The translations under genes and the position numbers were made by a program. Source: Octadecabacter sp. (lineage in GTDB: Bacteria; Pseudomonadota; Alphaproteobacteria; Rhodobacterales; Rhodobacteraceae). Taken from it: a DNA stretch of 34,208 nucleotides. The DNA lies in the NCBI GenBank assembly GCA_017886375.1, contig JAGGNB010000209.1:1-34208 (forward strand). Direction: 5' to 3'. Positions 23,136 to 32,063 of this stretch are shown in pieces. Under the pieces are notes generated by a model that made no database searches, had not been told where the DNA came from, and was given only the letters and a program-made list of their open reading frames with translations. Every line of letters begins with the position of its first letter. Position 1 is the stretch's first letter.

Positions 23136-24238
23136 CCCATCAGCCCGGGATTGAGAATGCCGCGCGGATCAAATTTCGCGCGTATCCCTTGCGCTAGCGC
23201 CGTCAAGATCGGGTTTTCCGGTTGGAACGCGGGCAGTGACGCGCGGGTCTTTGCCGCGGCGCGGATCAGCGTCGCGTGACCCACTGCGGGCAAGGTCGCG
23301 CGCAGATCGATGCCCGCAGGTGTTTGCGCCCAGATTAACCCGCCACCCCAGTCCAGAATGGTTTGCGTTCCCGAAGGGAGGGCGGCGATTGTTGCGGGTG
23401 CGTCGCTCGGCTTGATAGATATGCGCCAGATATCGCCGCTCGTGCTTGCAAAGGCCGTGACGTTGGTGATGTCGGTCCAGATCACCTGTGACGCCGCAGG
23501 GTCAGTCACGGCCGTCATTTCGCCAAAGCTGCCAAGCAGGTCTTTCAGTTGCGCCAATCGGTAGGCCACTGACGCGGCGAACCCTTCGATGCGAATAAGT
23601 GTGTCGTCACTGCGCGCCGCACCCGTGACCTCAAATGGTGAGCCGAGGGCCATGGAGAGTGCGTCAACCGATTGGGCGTCTGTCAGGCCGTGCAATTTTA
23701 ACGTCGCGGACGTTTCCGGCTTTGGCAGCACCTTGAGCGACACTTCTGACAGCACACCCAAGGTGCCGTAAGACCCCGCCAAAAGTTTGACCAAATCGTA
23801 ACCGGTGACGTTTTTCATCACGCGACCACCGTTCTTGATTGCCGTGCCCATGCCATCCACGAACCGCACACCAAGCAGATGATCGCGACAGGCTCCCACT
23901 GCAATGCGGCGCGACCCACTGGCGTTGGCGGCCACGACGCCGCCGATTGTGGGCATGCCACTGGTGCCAAGCAGCGTGCGGTGGTCCATCGGTTCAAAGG
24001 CAAGTCGCTGGTTTTCAGTGTCCAACGCGGCCTCAATCTCAGCCATGGAAGTGCCAGCTTGGGCCACGATGGTCAGCGCCCCGGGCTCATACAGCGAAAT
24101 GCCCGTCAGTTCTGACGTGCTGATCGCTTCGCCAACGACTGGGTTGCCGATACCACGCGTGCCGCCACCAATAATGCGCAGCGGGCCTTTGGCGGCGGCA
24201 ATTGCCTCTGCCAGTTCGATCTCTGTCTGGGGGTTCAT
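23132..24238 (-). CDS. glcE: Glycolate oxidase FAD-binding subunit GlcE
   Basis: The 368-residue protein is of the FAD-binding PCMH type. The N-terminal half has the flavin motifs RIIGGGTRGIGNP (from residue 21), GTSGMPTIGGVVAANASGSRR (near 90-110) and VTGYDLVKLLAGSYGTLGVL. It lacks the catalytic C-terminal domain of GlcD and is a structural/flavin partner, as in E. coli GlcE (350 residues). Its AAAGG ribosome binding site lies in the tail of an intergenic repeat. It is separated from glcD by 66 bases. Confidence 0.95.
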   Translation of the reverse strand: MNPQTEIELAEAIAAAKGPLRIIGGGTRGIGNPVVGEAISTSELTGISLYEPGALTIVAQAGTSMAEIEAALDTENQRLAFEPMDHRTLLGTSGMPTIGGVVAANASGSRRIAVGACRDHLLGVRFVDGMGTAIKNGGRVMKNVTGYDLVKLLAGSYGTLGVLSEVSLKVLPKPETSATLKLHGLTDAQSVDALSMALGSPFEVTGAARSDDTLIRIEGFAASVAYRLAQLKDLLGSFGEMTAVTDPAASQVIWTDITNVTAFASTSGDIWRISIKPSDAPATIAALPSGTQTILDWGGGLIWAQTPAGIDLRATLPAVGHATLIRAAAKTRASLPAFQPENPILTALAQGIRAKFDPRGILNPGLMG

Positions 24239-24247
24239 TTTACAATT

Positions 24248-24298
24248 GCCTTTGTCTTATAAATATCCCGGGGGACGCGCAGCGGGGGGCTGGCCCCC
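24248..24298 (-). repeat. Intergenic double-hairpin repeat, copy 2, between glcD and glcE
   Basis: Read on the minus strand: GGGGGCCAGCCCCCC, a CGC-TGC-GCG stem, CCCCCGGGATATTTATAAG and the tail ACAAAGGCA. It lies between glcD and glcE. The AAAGG in the tail is the apparent glcE Shine-Dalgarno, about 10-11 bases before the ATG. Confidence 0.75.
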
Positions 24299-24304
24299 AC
24301 TGTC

Positions 24305-25744
24305 TTATTCAGCCGCAATCCGCCGTGATGCACTGCTGGTCAGCGGGAACACCTTCGCGGGATTGAGCAGCCATGACGGATCAAACACATCCTTTATGGC
24401 CATCTGAATTTCGAGGTCTTGCGGTGCGAACTGGTGGGTCATCAGATCACGCTTTTCGATGCCGACGCCATGTTCGCCCGTCAGACAGCCGCCCGCATCA
24501 ACACAGAGTTTCAAGATCTCCGCGCCCATCGCCTCGCAGAGTTCAAGATCACCGGGTTTGTTGGCGTCATAGCAGATCAGCGGGTGCATGTTGCCGTCGC
24601 CTGCGTGAAAGACGTTGCCGACGCGCAGCCCGTATTCTTCGCTCAACTCACCAATACGGCGCAGGACCATTGGCAGGGACGACACGGGGATCGTGCCGTC
24701 CAGACACATGTAATCGCTGATTTGGCCAATTGCGCCAAAGGCGGATTTGCGGCCCAGCCAGATGCGGGCCGCTTCTTCCGCTGATTTGGCTTCGCGCAGC
24801 TCAACGGGGTCATGTTTGCGGGCAATGGCGAGGATCACGGCCAGCTGTTCGTCGATCTCGGCAGGCGATCCCTCGACCTCGACGATCAACAAAGCCTCGC
24901 AGTCGGGATAGCCCGCTTGCGCATACTTTTCCGACGTTTCAATGCAAAGTCGGTCCATAAACTCGATGGCGACGGGCAGCACACCCGCCTTGATGATGTC
25001 GGCGACGCAAGCGCCCGCAACCTCGTTGTCGTTGAATGCCATAAGAACGGGCCGCGCGCCTTCCGGCTTGCGCAGGATGCGCAGCGTGGCTTCGGTGACG
25101 ACGCCAAGTTGGCCTTCTGACCCGCAAATCAAGCCCAGCAGATCAAGGCCCGCCGCATCCAGATGTGCGCCGCCGATGTCGGTGATCGTGCCGTCCATCA
25201 GTACCATTTTTACGCCGAGCAGGTTGTTCGTGGTCACGCCGTATTTCAGGCAATGGGCACCACCGGAATTCATCGCGATATTGCCTGCAATCGCGCAGGC
25301 CAGCTGGCTGGACGGATCAGGGGCGTAAAAGAAATCTTCCGCCTCGACAGCGCCGGTCACGGACAGGTTGGTGCGACCCGATTGCACGCGAATATAGCGA
25401 TCATCGTAGTTGGTTTCCAACACACCGTTCAGGCGCGCCACACCAAGGATCACGCAATCTGCCGTTGGCAACGCGCCGCCCGCAAGCGATGTACCGGACC
25501 CGCGCGGCACGACGGGCACGCCCATTTCGTGACAGACGCGCAAGGCGGCCGCGACTTCTTCGGTCGATGCTGGCAGCACCGCGCAAAGCGGCGGGCATCT
25601 GTAGGCGGAAAGGGCGTCACATTCGTAGGCGCGCACCTCGGATTCGGCATGGATGACCGCGTTCTTTGGTAGAACGCTTTGCAAACGCGCAACAATTTCG
25701 GCTTTGCGCGATAAGATTGATTGGTCTGGTAATGGCATGTCCAT
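24305..25744 (-). CDS. glcD: Glycolate oxidase catalytic flavoprotein GlcD
   Basis: The 479-residue FAD-dependent 2-hydroxyacid dehydrogenase oxidises glycolate (and often D-lactate) to glyoxylate. The FAD_binding_4 domain (about 35-215) includes VVPRGSGTSLAGGALPTADC. The FAD-oxidase C-terminal domain (about 215-465) includes VGNVFHAGDGNMHPL and LTGEHGVGIEKRDLM, with the histidines expected for substrate and metal binding. Length is near E. coli GlcD (499). GGAGGA precedes the ATG. First gene of the operon, with a palindromic operator over its promoter. Confidence 0.96.
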   Translation of the reverse strand: MDMPLPDQSILSRKAEIVARLQSVLPKNAVIHAESEVRAYECDALSAYRCPPLCAVLPASTEEVAAALRVCHEMGVPVVPRGSGTSLAGGALPTADCVILGVARLNGVLETNYDDRYIRVQSGRTNLSVTGAVEAEDFFYAPDPSSQLACAIAGNIAMNSGGAHCLKYGVTTNNLLGVKMVLMDGTITDIGGAHLDAAGLDLLGLICGSEGQLGVVTEATLRILRKPEGARPVLMAFNDNEVAGACVADIIKAGVLPVAIEFMDRLCIETSEKYAQAGYPDCEALLIVEVEGSPAEIDEQLAVILAIARKHDPVELREAKSAEEAARIWLGRKSAFGAIGQISDYMCLDGTIPVSSLPMVLRRIGELSEEYGLRVGNVFHAGDGNMHPLICYDANKPGDLELCEAMGAEILKLCVDAGGCLTGEHGVGIEKRDLMTHQFAPQDLEIQMAIKDVFDPSWLLNPAKVFPLTSSASRRIAAE

Positions 25745-25760
25745 GGGCTTTATCCTCCGA

Positions 25761-25781
25761 TTGGTAAAGAATTATAACCAA
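25761..25781 (-). promoter_or_regulatory. Operator TTGGT-N11-ACCAA and -10 box of the glc operon
   Basis: The 21-bp inverted repeat starts 16 bases upstream of the glcD ATG. A perfect -10 hexamer TATAAT (minus strand, 25771-25776) lies inside it. A -35-like TAGACA lies 15 bases further upstream. Arms and spacing are the same as at the GntR gene (5546-5566). Confidence 0.65.
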
Positions 25782-25826
25782 TTTGGCCTGATGTCTATGG
25801 CCATCTTTTCGACTAGGCTGTGGCAT

Positions 25827-26549
25827 ATGGATTTTATGATAGAATTTGGCAGCCTTAGCGGGCTTGATGGGGCGGCTGTTGCGTTGTTGATTGCGGTCTG
25901 GCTGGCGCTGAGTTGGTGGATTGAACATCCGTCGGCGAAGCACCCGTCGGTCACGATGGTCATGTCAGAATACCGCCGCCAATGGATGCAGGTGATGATC
26001 CGCCGCGAGCCGCGTATCTTTGATGCGCAAATCATGTCGAGCCTGCGCCAAGGCACATCTTTTTTCGCGTCGACCTGTCTGTTGGCTGTCGGTGGTGTTC
26101 TGGCGTTGATCGGCAATGTGGACCCGCTGCGCGGTATGGCTGACAGCATCGACGTCGCGCAAAGCTCGACCGTCATCTGGCAGATCAAGCTGGGGTTGGT
26201 TTTGGTGCTGCTCAGCAATGCGTTTCTGAAATTTGTCTGGGCGAACCGCGTGTTTGGCTATTGCAGCGTGATGATGGCGGCGGTGCCCAATGACCCGGAT
26301 GATCCCATGGCGGTGCCCATGGCGGCAAAGGCCGGAGAGTTGAACATCCGCGCGGCGATGAATTTCAATCGCGGCCTGCGATCGATGTATTTCGCCCTTG
26401 GCGCTGTGGCGTGGTTGGCGGGGCCGGTGCCGCTTATGGTGGCGGTCGCGGTGACGGCGCGCGTCGTCTGGAGCCGTGAATTCGCGTCTGTTCCCCGTGC
26501 GATCATCATGAACGACACAGGCGACATTGGCGGCGACACCAAGATGTGA
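25827..26549 (+). CDS. DUF599 membrane protein
   Basis: The 240-residue protein matches DUF599: WLALSWWIEHPSAKHPSVTMVMSEYRR near the N-terminus, four membrane helices (about 10-27, 80-98, 115-133 and 195-220) and RAAMNFNRGLRSMYFALG. The function of DUF599 is not known. The frame stays open from 25653 and has ATGs at 25791 and 25797 too. I prefer 25827, which gives the usual DUF599 length and leaves the divergent glcD promoter free. AGG lies about ten bases upstream of it. Confidence 0.82.
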   Translation: MDFMIEFGSLSGLDGAAVALLIAVWLALSWWIEHPSAKHPSVTMVMSEYRRQWMQVMIRREPRIFDAQIMSSLRQGTSFFASTCLLAVGGVLALIGNVDPLRGMADSIDVAQSSTVIWQIKLGLVLVLLSNAFLKFVWANRVFGYCSVMMAAVPNDPDDPMAVPMAAKAGELNIRAAMNFNRGLRSMYFALGAVAWLAGPVPLMVAVAVTARVVWSREFASVPRAIIMNDTGDIGGDTKM

Positions 26550-26584
26550 CTTGGATGCTGGGCGCTGGTCGCTATTCTGTCTTT

Positions 26585-26920
26585 ATGAAAACAGCCCTTG
26601 TCCTGATCCTCGCCGCATCGCCCGTTTTGGCCGATGCGCCTGTCGTTGAAAACGTCGTCTTTGACGATGGACGGTTTGATGTGACCCTGTCCCATCCCGA
26701 TACTGGATGGGAAGATTATGCTGACGGGTGGCGTGTTGAACTGGCCGACGGCACAGTTCTCGGCACCCGCGTGTTGGCGCATCCCCACGTGACCGAACAG
26801 CCGTTCACGCGGTCACAATCCGGGTTCGATGTTCCCGCTGATGTGGGAGAGGTGTTCATTCGCACCAGCTGCATCATCGACGGATGGGCAGACGAGGCCG
26901 TCGCCTTCACGATCCCCTAG
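26585..26920 (+). CDS. Small secreted protein of unknown function
   Basis: The 111-residue protein has a clear signal peptide (MKTALVLILAASPVLADA, cleavage near residue 16-18) and a compact beta-rich body, SHPDTGWEDYADGWRVEL, then TRVLAHPHVTEQPFTRS and VFIRTSCIIDGWADEAVAF. I recognise no enzyme motif. It probably folds as a periplasmic domain. It lies 35 bases after the DUF599 gene and is probably cotranscribed with it. The upstream in-frame start at 26546 would overlap the DUF599 stop and spoil the signal peptide. Confidence 0.75.
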   Translation: MKTALVLILAASPVLADAPVVENVVFDDGRFDVTLSHPDTGWEDYADGWRVELADGTVLGTRVLAHPHVTEQPFTRSQSGFDVPADVGEVFIRTSCIIDGWADEAVAFTIP

Positions 26921-27033
26921 CGCCAACCTTCTCAGGGTTTTTTTGTTCGGAAAAACCGCGAACGCTAGTTGGGGTGCGCGTGGCGGCAGTCGTTTTGCAA
27001 AAACGATGAGAGCTTCCCGTACTGGAATTTGTC
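26921..27033. other. Convergent intergenic spacer with small hairpins
   Basis: Between the secreted-protein gene and the end of the MoxR operon. It holds GGTTTTT...AAAAACC (26937-26957 region) and TCGTTTT-GCA-AAAACGA (26990-27006). Either could be a terminator, the first for the plus strand and the second for either strand. No gene seen. Confidence 0.4.
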
Positions 27034-29106
27034 TTAACGCCGACCTTCACGAAGCCACGCGCCGATCACCAGCAGTCCCGCCAGCAACAACGCCAGCCAA
27101 GCGGGCAGCAGCGGTGTGACCGTTACGTCAGTGGTGCGATAGGCATCGCGCGGGGTGATGCCGATCCAGCCCCGACCAAACGCCACGCGGCCGCTGCGCA
27201 CGTCGCGCAAAGACGGCAGGCCGTCGCTCATCACAGTGATGCCGCCGTTTGTTGACGCCACGAGGTCTGCGATCAAATCGCCGTTCGCGATGGTCTGTTC
27301 AAATTCACGTGGCGCCGCAGGGCCGAGCGCGATGACAGTTTCAACGTCTCCGTCGGTCAGGCGATAAAGCCCGACTTCGGGCGCTTCCCACAACAACTCG
27401 AACCGGCCCGGGGTCACTTCGTCCAAGGTCAAAATCGTCTCGGTGCCGTCGGGATGGGTGATCGTCACATCGCCGGTTTCTTCATCGAGCGTGCGGCGGA
27501 TGATACGCATGGTCAGCCCGTTCGGTTCAACCCACATGGTTTCTTCTTCAAGCTCGGGCTCTTTCATCATCCAATGGGCGAGGCGGCGCAGCAGTTCCAA
27601 TTGTGGCCCGCCGCCTTCAAATCCGCGATCCCACAGCCAAGTCTGATCCGACGCCATCAGCGCGACGCGTCCTTCGCCGACCCGTTCCAGCATCAGCAGC
27701 GGTTTGTCGTCAATTCCGGACATAACGACAGTGGCGTTTTCGGTTGGTTCGACTTCTATCTGGCGGAACCAGCGGCCCCAACCGGGGGTGCCGTCCTCGC
27801 TTTGATTGGGCGAAAATTCCTCAAGCCCTTCGGTGACGGGGTGGCGTTGGCCGATGTCGGTGATCTCCGGTGTAAAGCCTTCTTCGTAGACCCGCGCCGT
27901 GGGGCGACCCGGCAGCACGGCCCCTAAAGGGGAGCGATAGATGCTGTCGGCTGACGCGTAATCCGGACCCGCAGAAATCAAAACCGCGCCGCCGTTTTGC
28001 ACATAGTTGCCAATATTCTCGAGGTAGGCCGACGGTAAAATTCCGCGCCGCTTGTAGCGATCAAAAATAATCAGATCGAATTCGTCGACCTTTTCGAGGA
28101 ACAATTCACGGGTCGGAAACGCGATCAAAGACAGCTCATTCACCGGTACGCCATCCTGCTTTTCAGGGGGGCGCAGAATGGTGAAATGCACAAGGTCGAC
28201 GGAACTGTCGGATTTCAGCAAGTTGCGCCACGTGCGCTCCCCCGCGTGGGGTTCGCCGCTGACCAGCAACACGCGCAGACGGTCGCGCACGCCGTTGATT
28301 TGCACCACGGCTTCGTTGTTGCGGTCCGTCAGTTCGCCGTCCACGGCAGGGGTGGCAAATTGCATCACGTTCATCCCGCCGTGGGGCAGGTCGATTGGCA
28401 ATTCGACGTCTTCATTGACCGGCACCTGGAACGCCATCGGTGGGCCGCCATCGATGGAAATTGTAAGATCAACAAAGCCCGCCTCGGGCGCTGCACCCTG
28501 ATCCTCAACCCGCAGGGTGAGCGTGACAGGTTCGCCGAGAATAGCAAATGCCGGTGCATTGCGGATCACAAGGCGGCGATCCCAATCGTCTTCGTGGCCT
28601 GTCAACAGAACATGCAGCGGTGCGGGCAATGTTGCGGGGGCGGCTGGCAAATCGTGCAGGCGGCCGTCGGTGATCAACACCATACCGGCAACGCGGGCTT
28701 GCGGTTCTTGCGACAGGGCCTCCGATAGGGCCGCCATCAGTTCGGTGCCCACATCATCGACCCCGTCGCCCAAGGTCAGGACACGCAATTCGGTGTTTGG
28801 ACGCCGCGCGACTTCGGCTTGCAGATTGGCAAGCGCTTGTGCGGATTGATCGGGGCGATCCGAAAGACGCTGGCTCGCGCTTTCATCAACGACGGCCAGC
28901 ACGATGTCTGACAGCTCGGCGCGGTCTTCTTGTTGCAGTGACGGATTGGCGATGGCGCCAAGAATGACAATGGCGGCCAGCGCGCGCAATGCCCAGCCGA
29001 CCAGCCGCCGCCACACCGCAAACACCAGCCCCAAACAGACCAAAGCCGCCAACGCATACAACACCACCAGCGGCACCAGCGGATCAAGAATGACATTGCC
29101 GATCAT
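27034..29106 (-). CDS. vWA / glutamine-amidotransferase-like membrane protein of the MoxR operon
   Basis: The 690-residue protein has two N-terminal membrane helices (about 8-32 and 36-54), a vWA-like domain beginning DIVLAVVDESAS with an intact MIDAS motif D74-x-S76-x-S78 and VLITDGRLHD further on, then Ig-like beta segments (about 165-270), a class I amidotransferase-like fold (about 285-480, RVLLVSGEPHAGERTWRNLL, DLIIFDRYKRRGIL, NGGAVLISAGPDYA) and a C-terminal membrane helix. No catalytic Cys-His-Glu set is visible, so the amidotransferase fold is probably non-enzymatic. I chose the ATG at 29106, which starts the hydrophobic region. Last gene of the operon. Confidence 0.82.
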   Translation of the reverse strand: MIGNVILDPLVPLVVLYALAALVCLGLVFAVWRRLVGWALRALAAIVILGAIANPSLQQEDRAELSDIVLAVVDESASQRLSDRPDQSAQALANLQAEVARRPNTELRVLTLGDGVDDVGTELMAALSEALSQEPQARVAGMVLITDGRLHDLPAAPATLPAPLHVLLTGHEDDWDRRLVIRNAPAFAILGEPVTLTLRVEDQGAAPEAGFVDLTISIDGGPPMAFQVPVNEDVELPIDLPHGGMNVMQFATPAVDGELTDRNNEAVVQINGVRDRLRVLLVSGEPHAGERTWRNLLKSDSSVDLVHFTILRPPEKQDGVPVNELSLIAFPTRELFLEKVDEFDLIIFDRYKRRGILPSAYLENIGNYVQNGGAVLISAGPDYASADSIYRSPLGAVLPGRPTARVYEEGFTPEITDIGQRHPVTEGLEEFSPNQSEDGTPGWGRWFRQIEVEPTENATVVMSGIDDKPLLMLERVGEGRVALMASDQTWLWDRGFEGGGPQLELLRRLAHWMMKEPELEEETMWVEPNGLTMRIIRRTLDEETGDVTITHPDGTETILTLDEVTPGRFELLWEAPEVGLYRLTDGDVETVIALGPAAPREFEQTIANGDLIADLVASTNGGITVMSDGLPSLRDVRSGRVAFGRGWIGITPRDAYRTTDVTVTPLLPAWLALLLAGLLVIGAWLREGRR

Positions 29107-29176
29107 GCGTTGCTCCTCAACTTCATCTTGGCCATACAACTCAATTCCGAAAGATCAATCACGCACAATCGCATCA

Positions 29177-31933
29177 TTATTGGCCCAACCGATCCAGCAG
29201 CGCAGGCACATGGACCTGATCTGATTTATAATTGCCCGTCAGCACATGCATGATCAGGTTAACGCCAAACCGCAGCGCAATCTCGCGTTGGCGTTCACCC
29301 GCCATGCCGCGCCCGATGGGAACCAGCGGGTTGCCCAAGCGGTCAGTGGCCCATGCCGCGGCCCAGTCGTTGCCGCCAACAACCACGGGCGTCACACCAT
29401 CGTTAAGGTCGCGAAACGGCATTCCATCGGAAATCTCAGCGCCCGCGGGGGCCGCTTCGACCCAGACATCGCGGCTGGGATGACGACCGGGGAAATCTTG
29501 CAGCAAATAGAATGTCCGCGTCAGAACATGGTCCTGCGGGATCGGTTCAAGGGCCGGAATATCAAGGCCACGGGCAATCGCCTGCAGCTTGCGTCCTTGC
29601 GGCGACGAGGAGCCGAACCGCGCCAAATCCGCATCGCGGGTATCAAACAGGATCATCCCGCCCGATCGCAAATAGCGGTTCAACTTGGCATAAGCCTCGC
29701 GGGTTGGCAGCTGCTGGTCGGCGGTGATGGGCCAGTAAATAAAAGGGAAAAACGCCAGCTCGTCGGTTTCAAGGTCGATGCCGACAGGAAACGAGGGTTC
29801 AATCGACGTGCGTTGGAACAGGGTGTTGGACAAACCGTAAAGCCCTGCGTCAGACATCTCATCGACGCGGGTGTCACCCGTCACAACGTAAGCCAGCACC
29901 ACGTCGGCGGTTGCGGCGATGGCGAAACTATCGTCCTGCGCGCGCGCTTGCGGGGCGATCATCAAGGCGATTAGTACGGTCGCTACCGCAGCGGCGCGTG
30001 GACCACGAAGGCGACCTGACAGGGCCAGTGACGCGACGATATCAATCGTCAGCAGGACCAGTGCGGCCGCCAAAAGCCAGCCTTTCAGCAGCGTTTCGCG
30101 CACCACATCAAGGCCCTCAACCGCAATGCGTGCGGGCCATGTGGTGGCGATCAGCGTGTCGTCGCGGCCAATGACGTTGACGGCGATGCGGCGGTCTTCG
30201 CCGGCGTATAGTCCCGGTGGCATCATCGCTGAGGGTGTGGCTGTCGCGAGGGCTTCACCGTCCACACCGGGCAAGGTGTCGGCGCGGGTAAGATCGCCAA
30301 AAGCATCCAGAACGTCTTCGGCCATCCAAGTGGTTCCTATCAAATCTTCCGCGGTGGGGGCAGACGGGCGCGTGGACACTGCGAGGCGTTCAAGCATTTG
30401 CACGAACAGGCCCGACAGCGGCAGGGTCGACCATTCTGCATTTGCCGTCACATGAAACAGCACGATGGATCCTGATCCAGCCGATTTGCGGGTGACCAGC
30501 GGCGTGCCGTCAGCCAATTGCGCGATGACGCGCTGCGCCAATGTCGGGTCGGGTTGCGCCACGACCTGCGCTGTGACTGCGACATCATCGGGGATGGTCA
30601 GACCGAAGAACGGGCTGCTGGCTGGAAATGGCGCGAGCACTTTAGGCTCTCCCCATGACATGGCACCGCCGATCGATCTGCCGCCAATGCGCAGCCGCAC
30701 CGGCATCAGCGGGTCTTCGTCAATGCGGCTGATATCGCTTGCGGCAAGGCGCGGGCCTGCAAAACGCACCAGAAGGCCGCCGCTTTCAACCCAGTCGAGC
30801 ATCGTGTCAGCCTCAATCGCGGTGAGCGTCCCGACATCGGCAAGGATTATGGCGTCAGGATTGGCCAGAAGCACGTCTTGCAGTGTGCCGTCGATTAGGT
30901 CCGCCGTTGGGATCAGGGCCTGTTCAAGGTAGTGCAGCGGGGACAAAAGATCGAGGGCTTCGCGATCACTGGCGCCCGCAAGAAGCGCCACTTCGCGACG
31001 TTTCAAGGCATCGTCGGTGAGTGTCACAGCACCCGCAGATCGCATACCTTGGATTTCGAAACGTGTGACGCGGTTGCGCAGTTCTGGCGGCAGATCAAAG
31101 GTCGCAGTCGCCTGTGTGGCTGTAGCCTCGAACGTGGCGATTGCGCTGGACAGGCGGCGTTCGACGCCAGCAGGATCAAGCCCGATGGCGGTGATCGTGG
31201 TCTCGACCTCGATACCCGATGTGGCGCGTAGGGCGGTCACGGTGACGTTGTCGTCCGCAAATTGCGCGGCGCGCAGGCCCAATACGGGTCGTGGCGATTC
31301 AAAGGCGGTGACGGTGCCGTGAAATTCGAGCGCCGCCAGAAGCGCGGCGCGGCTGTCGCGGGCCAATCCATCCGACATCCAGAAGGTGTCGAACTGTCCG
31401 GTCAGGCTGTCAGCCCAGTCGGTCAGCGCGGCGCCGTCCGGCGCATATGGGTGCGGTTGCAGCGCGGGGAGGCGTTGTTGCACCGCCTGCGCATCCTGAA
31501 AGACCGGCGGTTCCGGTGGTAGATCGGTAAGGGTCACGAGTGCCGCCGTGCGGCCATCGCGGGCGGCTTCTGCCAGTGCCGCATCAATGCGATCCACGCG
31601 GCGCGACCAGTCGCGTGCATCTGCCCACGTGCCGTCAACGATGATCAACAGCGGGCCAGTGCCGGGGGTGTCTTCGTCAGGGTTGAGAACGGGACCCGCA
31701 AACGCCGTGATAATTGCGGCCACGGCAATAAGACGCAGCAGCAACAGCCACCACGGGGTGTGGTCGGTCTGGCTGGTGTCGTCGGTGAGGCCAAGAAGAA
31801 GTGCGACGCCGGGAAAGCGGCGCCGGATCGGGGCCGGTGGAACTGCACGCAGCAGGAGCCACAAAATCGGCAGGATCAGCAGGCCGAGCAGCAGCCACGG
31901 TGTCGCGAATGCGATGGGGCCAAGGTTTAGCAT
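29177..31933 (-). CDS. BatA-N / DUF4159 membrane protein
   Basis: The 918-residue protein has a BatA-like N-terminus with two helices (about 12-29 and 61-80, FATPWLLLGLLILPILWLLL), then a vWA-like domain whose MIDAS is degenerate (D100-G-T102-W-A104 instead of DxSxS). An amidotransferase-like middle follows (about 340-500), then helices near 637-690 with a signal-like APQARAQ, and a C-terminal DUF4159 domain (about 700-910, FFPFIYWPITADQQLPT, LRSGGMILFDTRD, REIALRFGVNLIMHVLTGNYKSDQ). The DUF4159 part should face the periplasm. Function unknown. Confidence 0.86.
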   Translation of the reverse strand: MLNLGPIAFATPWLLLGLLILPILWLLLRAVPPAPIRRRFPGVALLLGLTDDTSQTDHTPWWLLLLRLIAVAAIITAFAGPVLNPDEDTPGTGPLLIIVDGTWADARDWSRRVDRIDAALAEAARDGRTAALVTLTDLPPEPPVFQDAQAVQQRLPALQPHPYAPDGAALTDWADSLTGQFDTFWMSDGLARDSRAALLAALEFHGTVTAFESPRPVLGLRAAQFADDNVTVTALRATSGIEVETTITAIGLDPAGVERRLSSAIATFEATATQATATFDLPPELRNRVTRFEIQGMRSAGAVTLTDDALKRREVALLAGASDREALDLLSPLHYLEQALIPTADLIDGTLQDVLLANPDAIILADVGTLTAIEADTMLDWVESGGLLVRFAGPRLAASDISRIDEDPLMPVRLRIGGRSIGGAMSWGEPKVLAPFPASSPFFGLTIPDDVAVTAQVVAQPDPTLAQRVIAQLADGTPLVTRKSAGSGSIVLFHVTANAEWSTLPLSGLFVQMLERLAVSTRPSAPTAEDLIGTTWMAEDVLDAFGDLTRADTLPGVDGEALATATPSAMMPPGLYAGEDRRIAVNVIGRDDTLIATTWPARIAVEGLDVVRETLLKGWLLAAALVLLTIDIVASLALSGRLRGPRAAAVATVLIALMIAPQARAQDDSFAIAATADVVLAYVVTGDTRVDEMSDAGLYGLSNTLFQRTSIEPSFPVGIDLETDELAFFPFIYWPITADQQLPTREAYAKLNRYLRSGGMILFDTRDADLARFGSSSPQGRKLQAIARGLDIPALEPIPQDHVLTRTFYLLQDFPGRHPSRDVWVEAAPAGAEISDGMPFRDLNDGVTPVVVGGNDWAAAWATDRLGNPLVPIGRGMAGERQREIALRFGVNLIMHVLTGNYKSDQVHVPALLDRLGQ

Positions 31934-31979
31934 GGGCGAATTTCATATCGAATTTGCGGTGCAAATCCGACGGCAGAGA

Positions 31980-32038
31980 GGGGCCAGCCCCCCGTCGCCA
32001 AGGCGACTCCCCCCGGGATATTTATGAGACAAAGGCAG
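31980..32038 (+). repeat. Intergenic double-hairpin repeat, copy 3
   Basis: GGGGCCAGCCCCCC, GTCGCC-AA-GGCGAC, CCCCCCGGGATATTTATGAG and ACAAAGGCA. It lies inside the MoxR operon between the DUF58 gene and the DUF4159 gene, but points against the direction of transcription. The second stem differs from copy 1 yet stays paired. Confidence 0.75.
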
Positions 32039-32063
32039 GGCGGGAAGGCAGAGTTTGCAGGGG

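Noticed and set aside
26258-26788. 176-codon frame antisense to the DUF599 and secreted-protein genes
   Set aside because: It covers two supported genes and their spacer and shows no protein family features.
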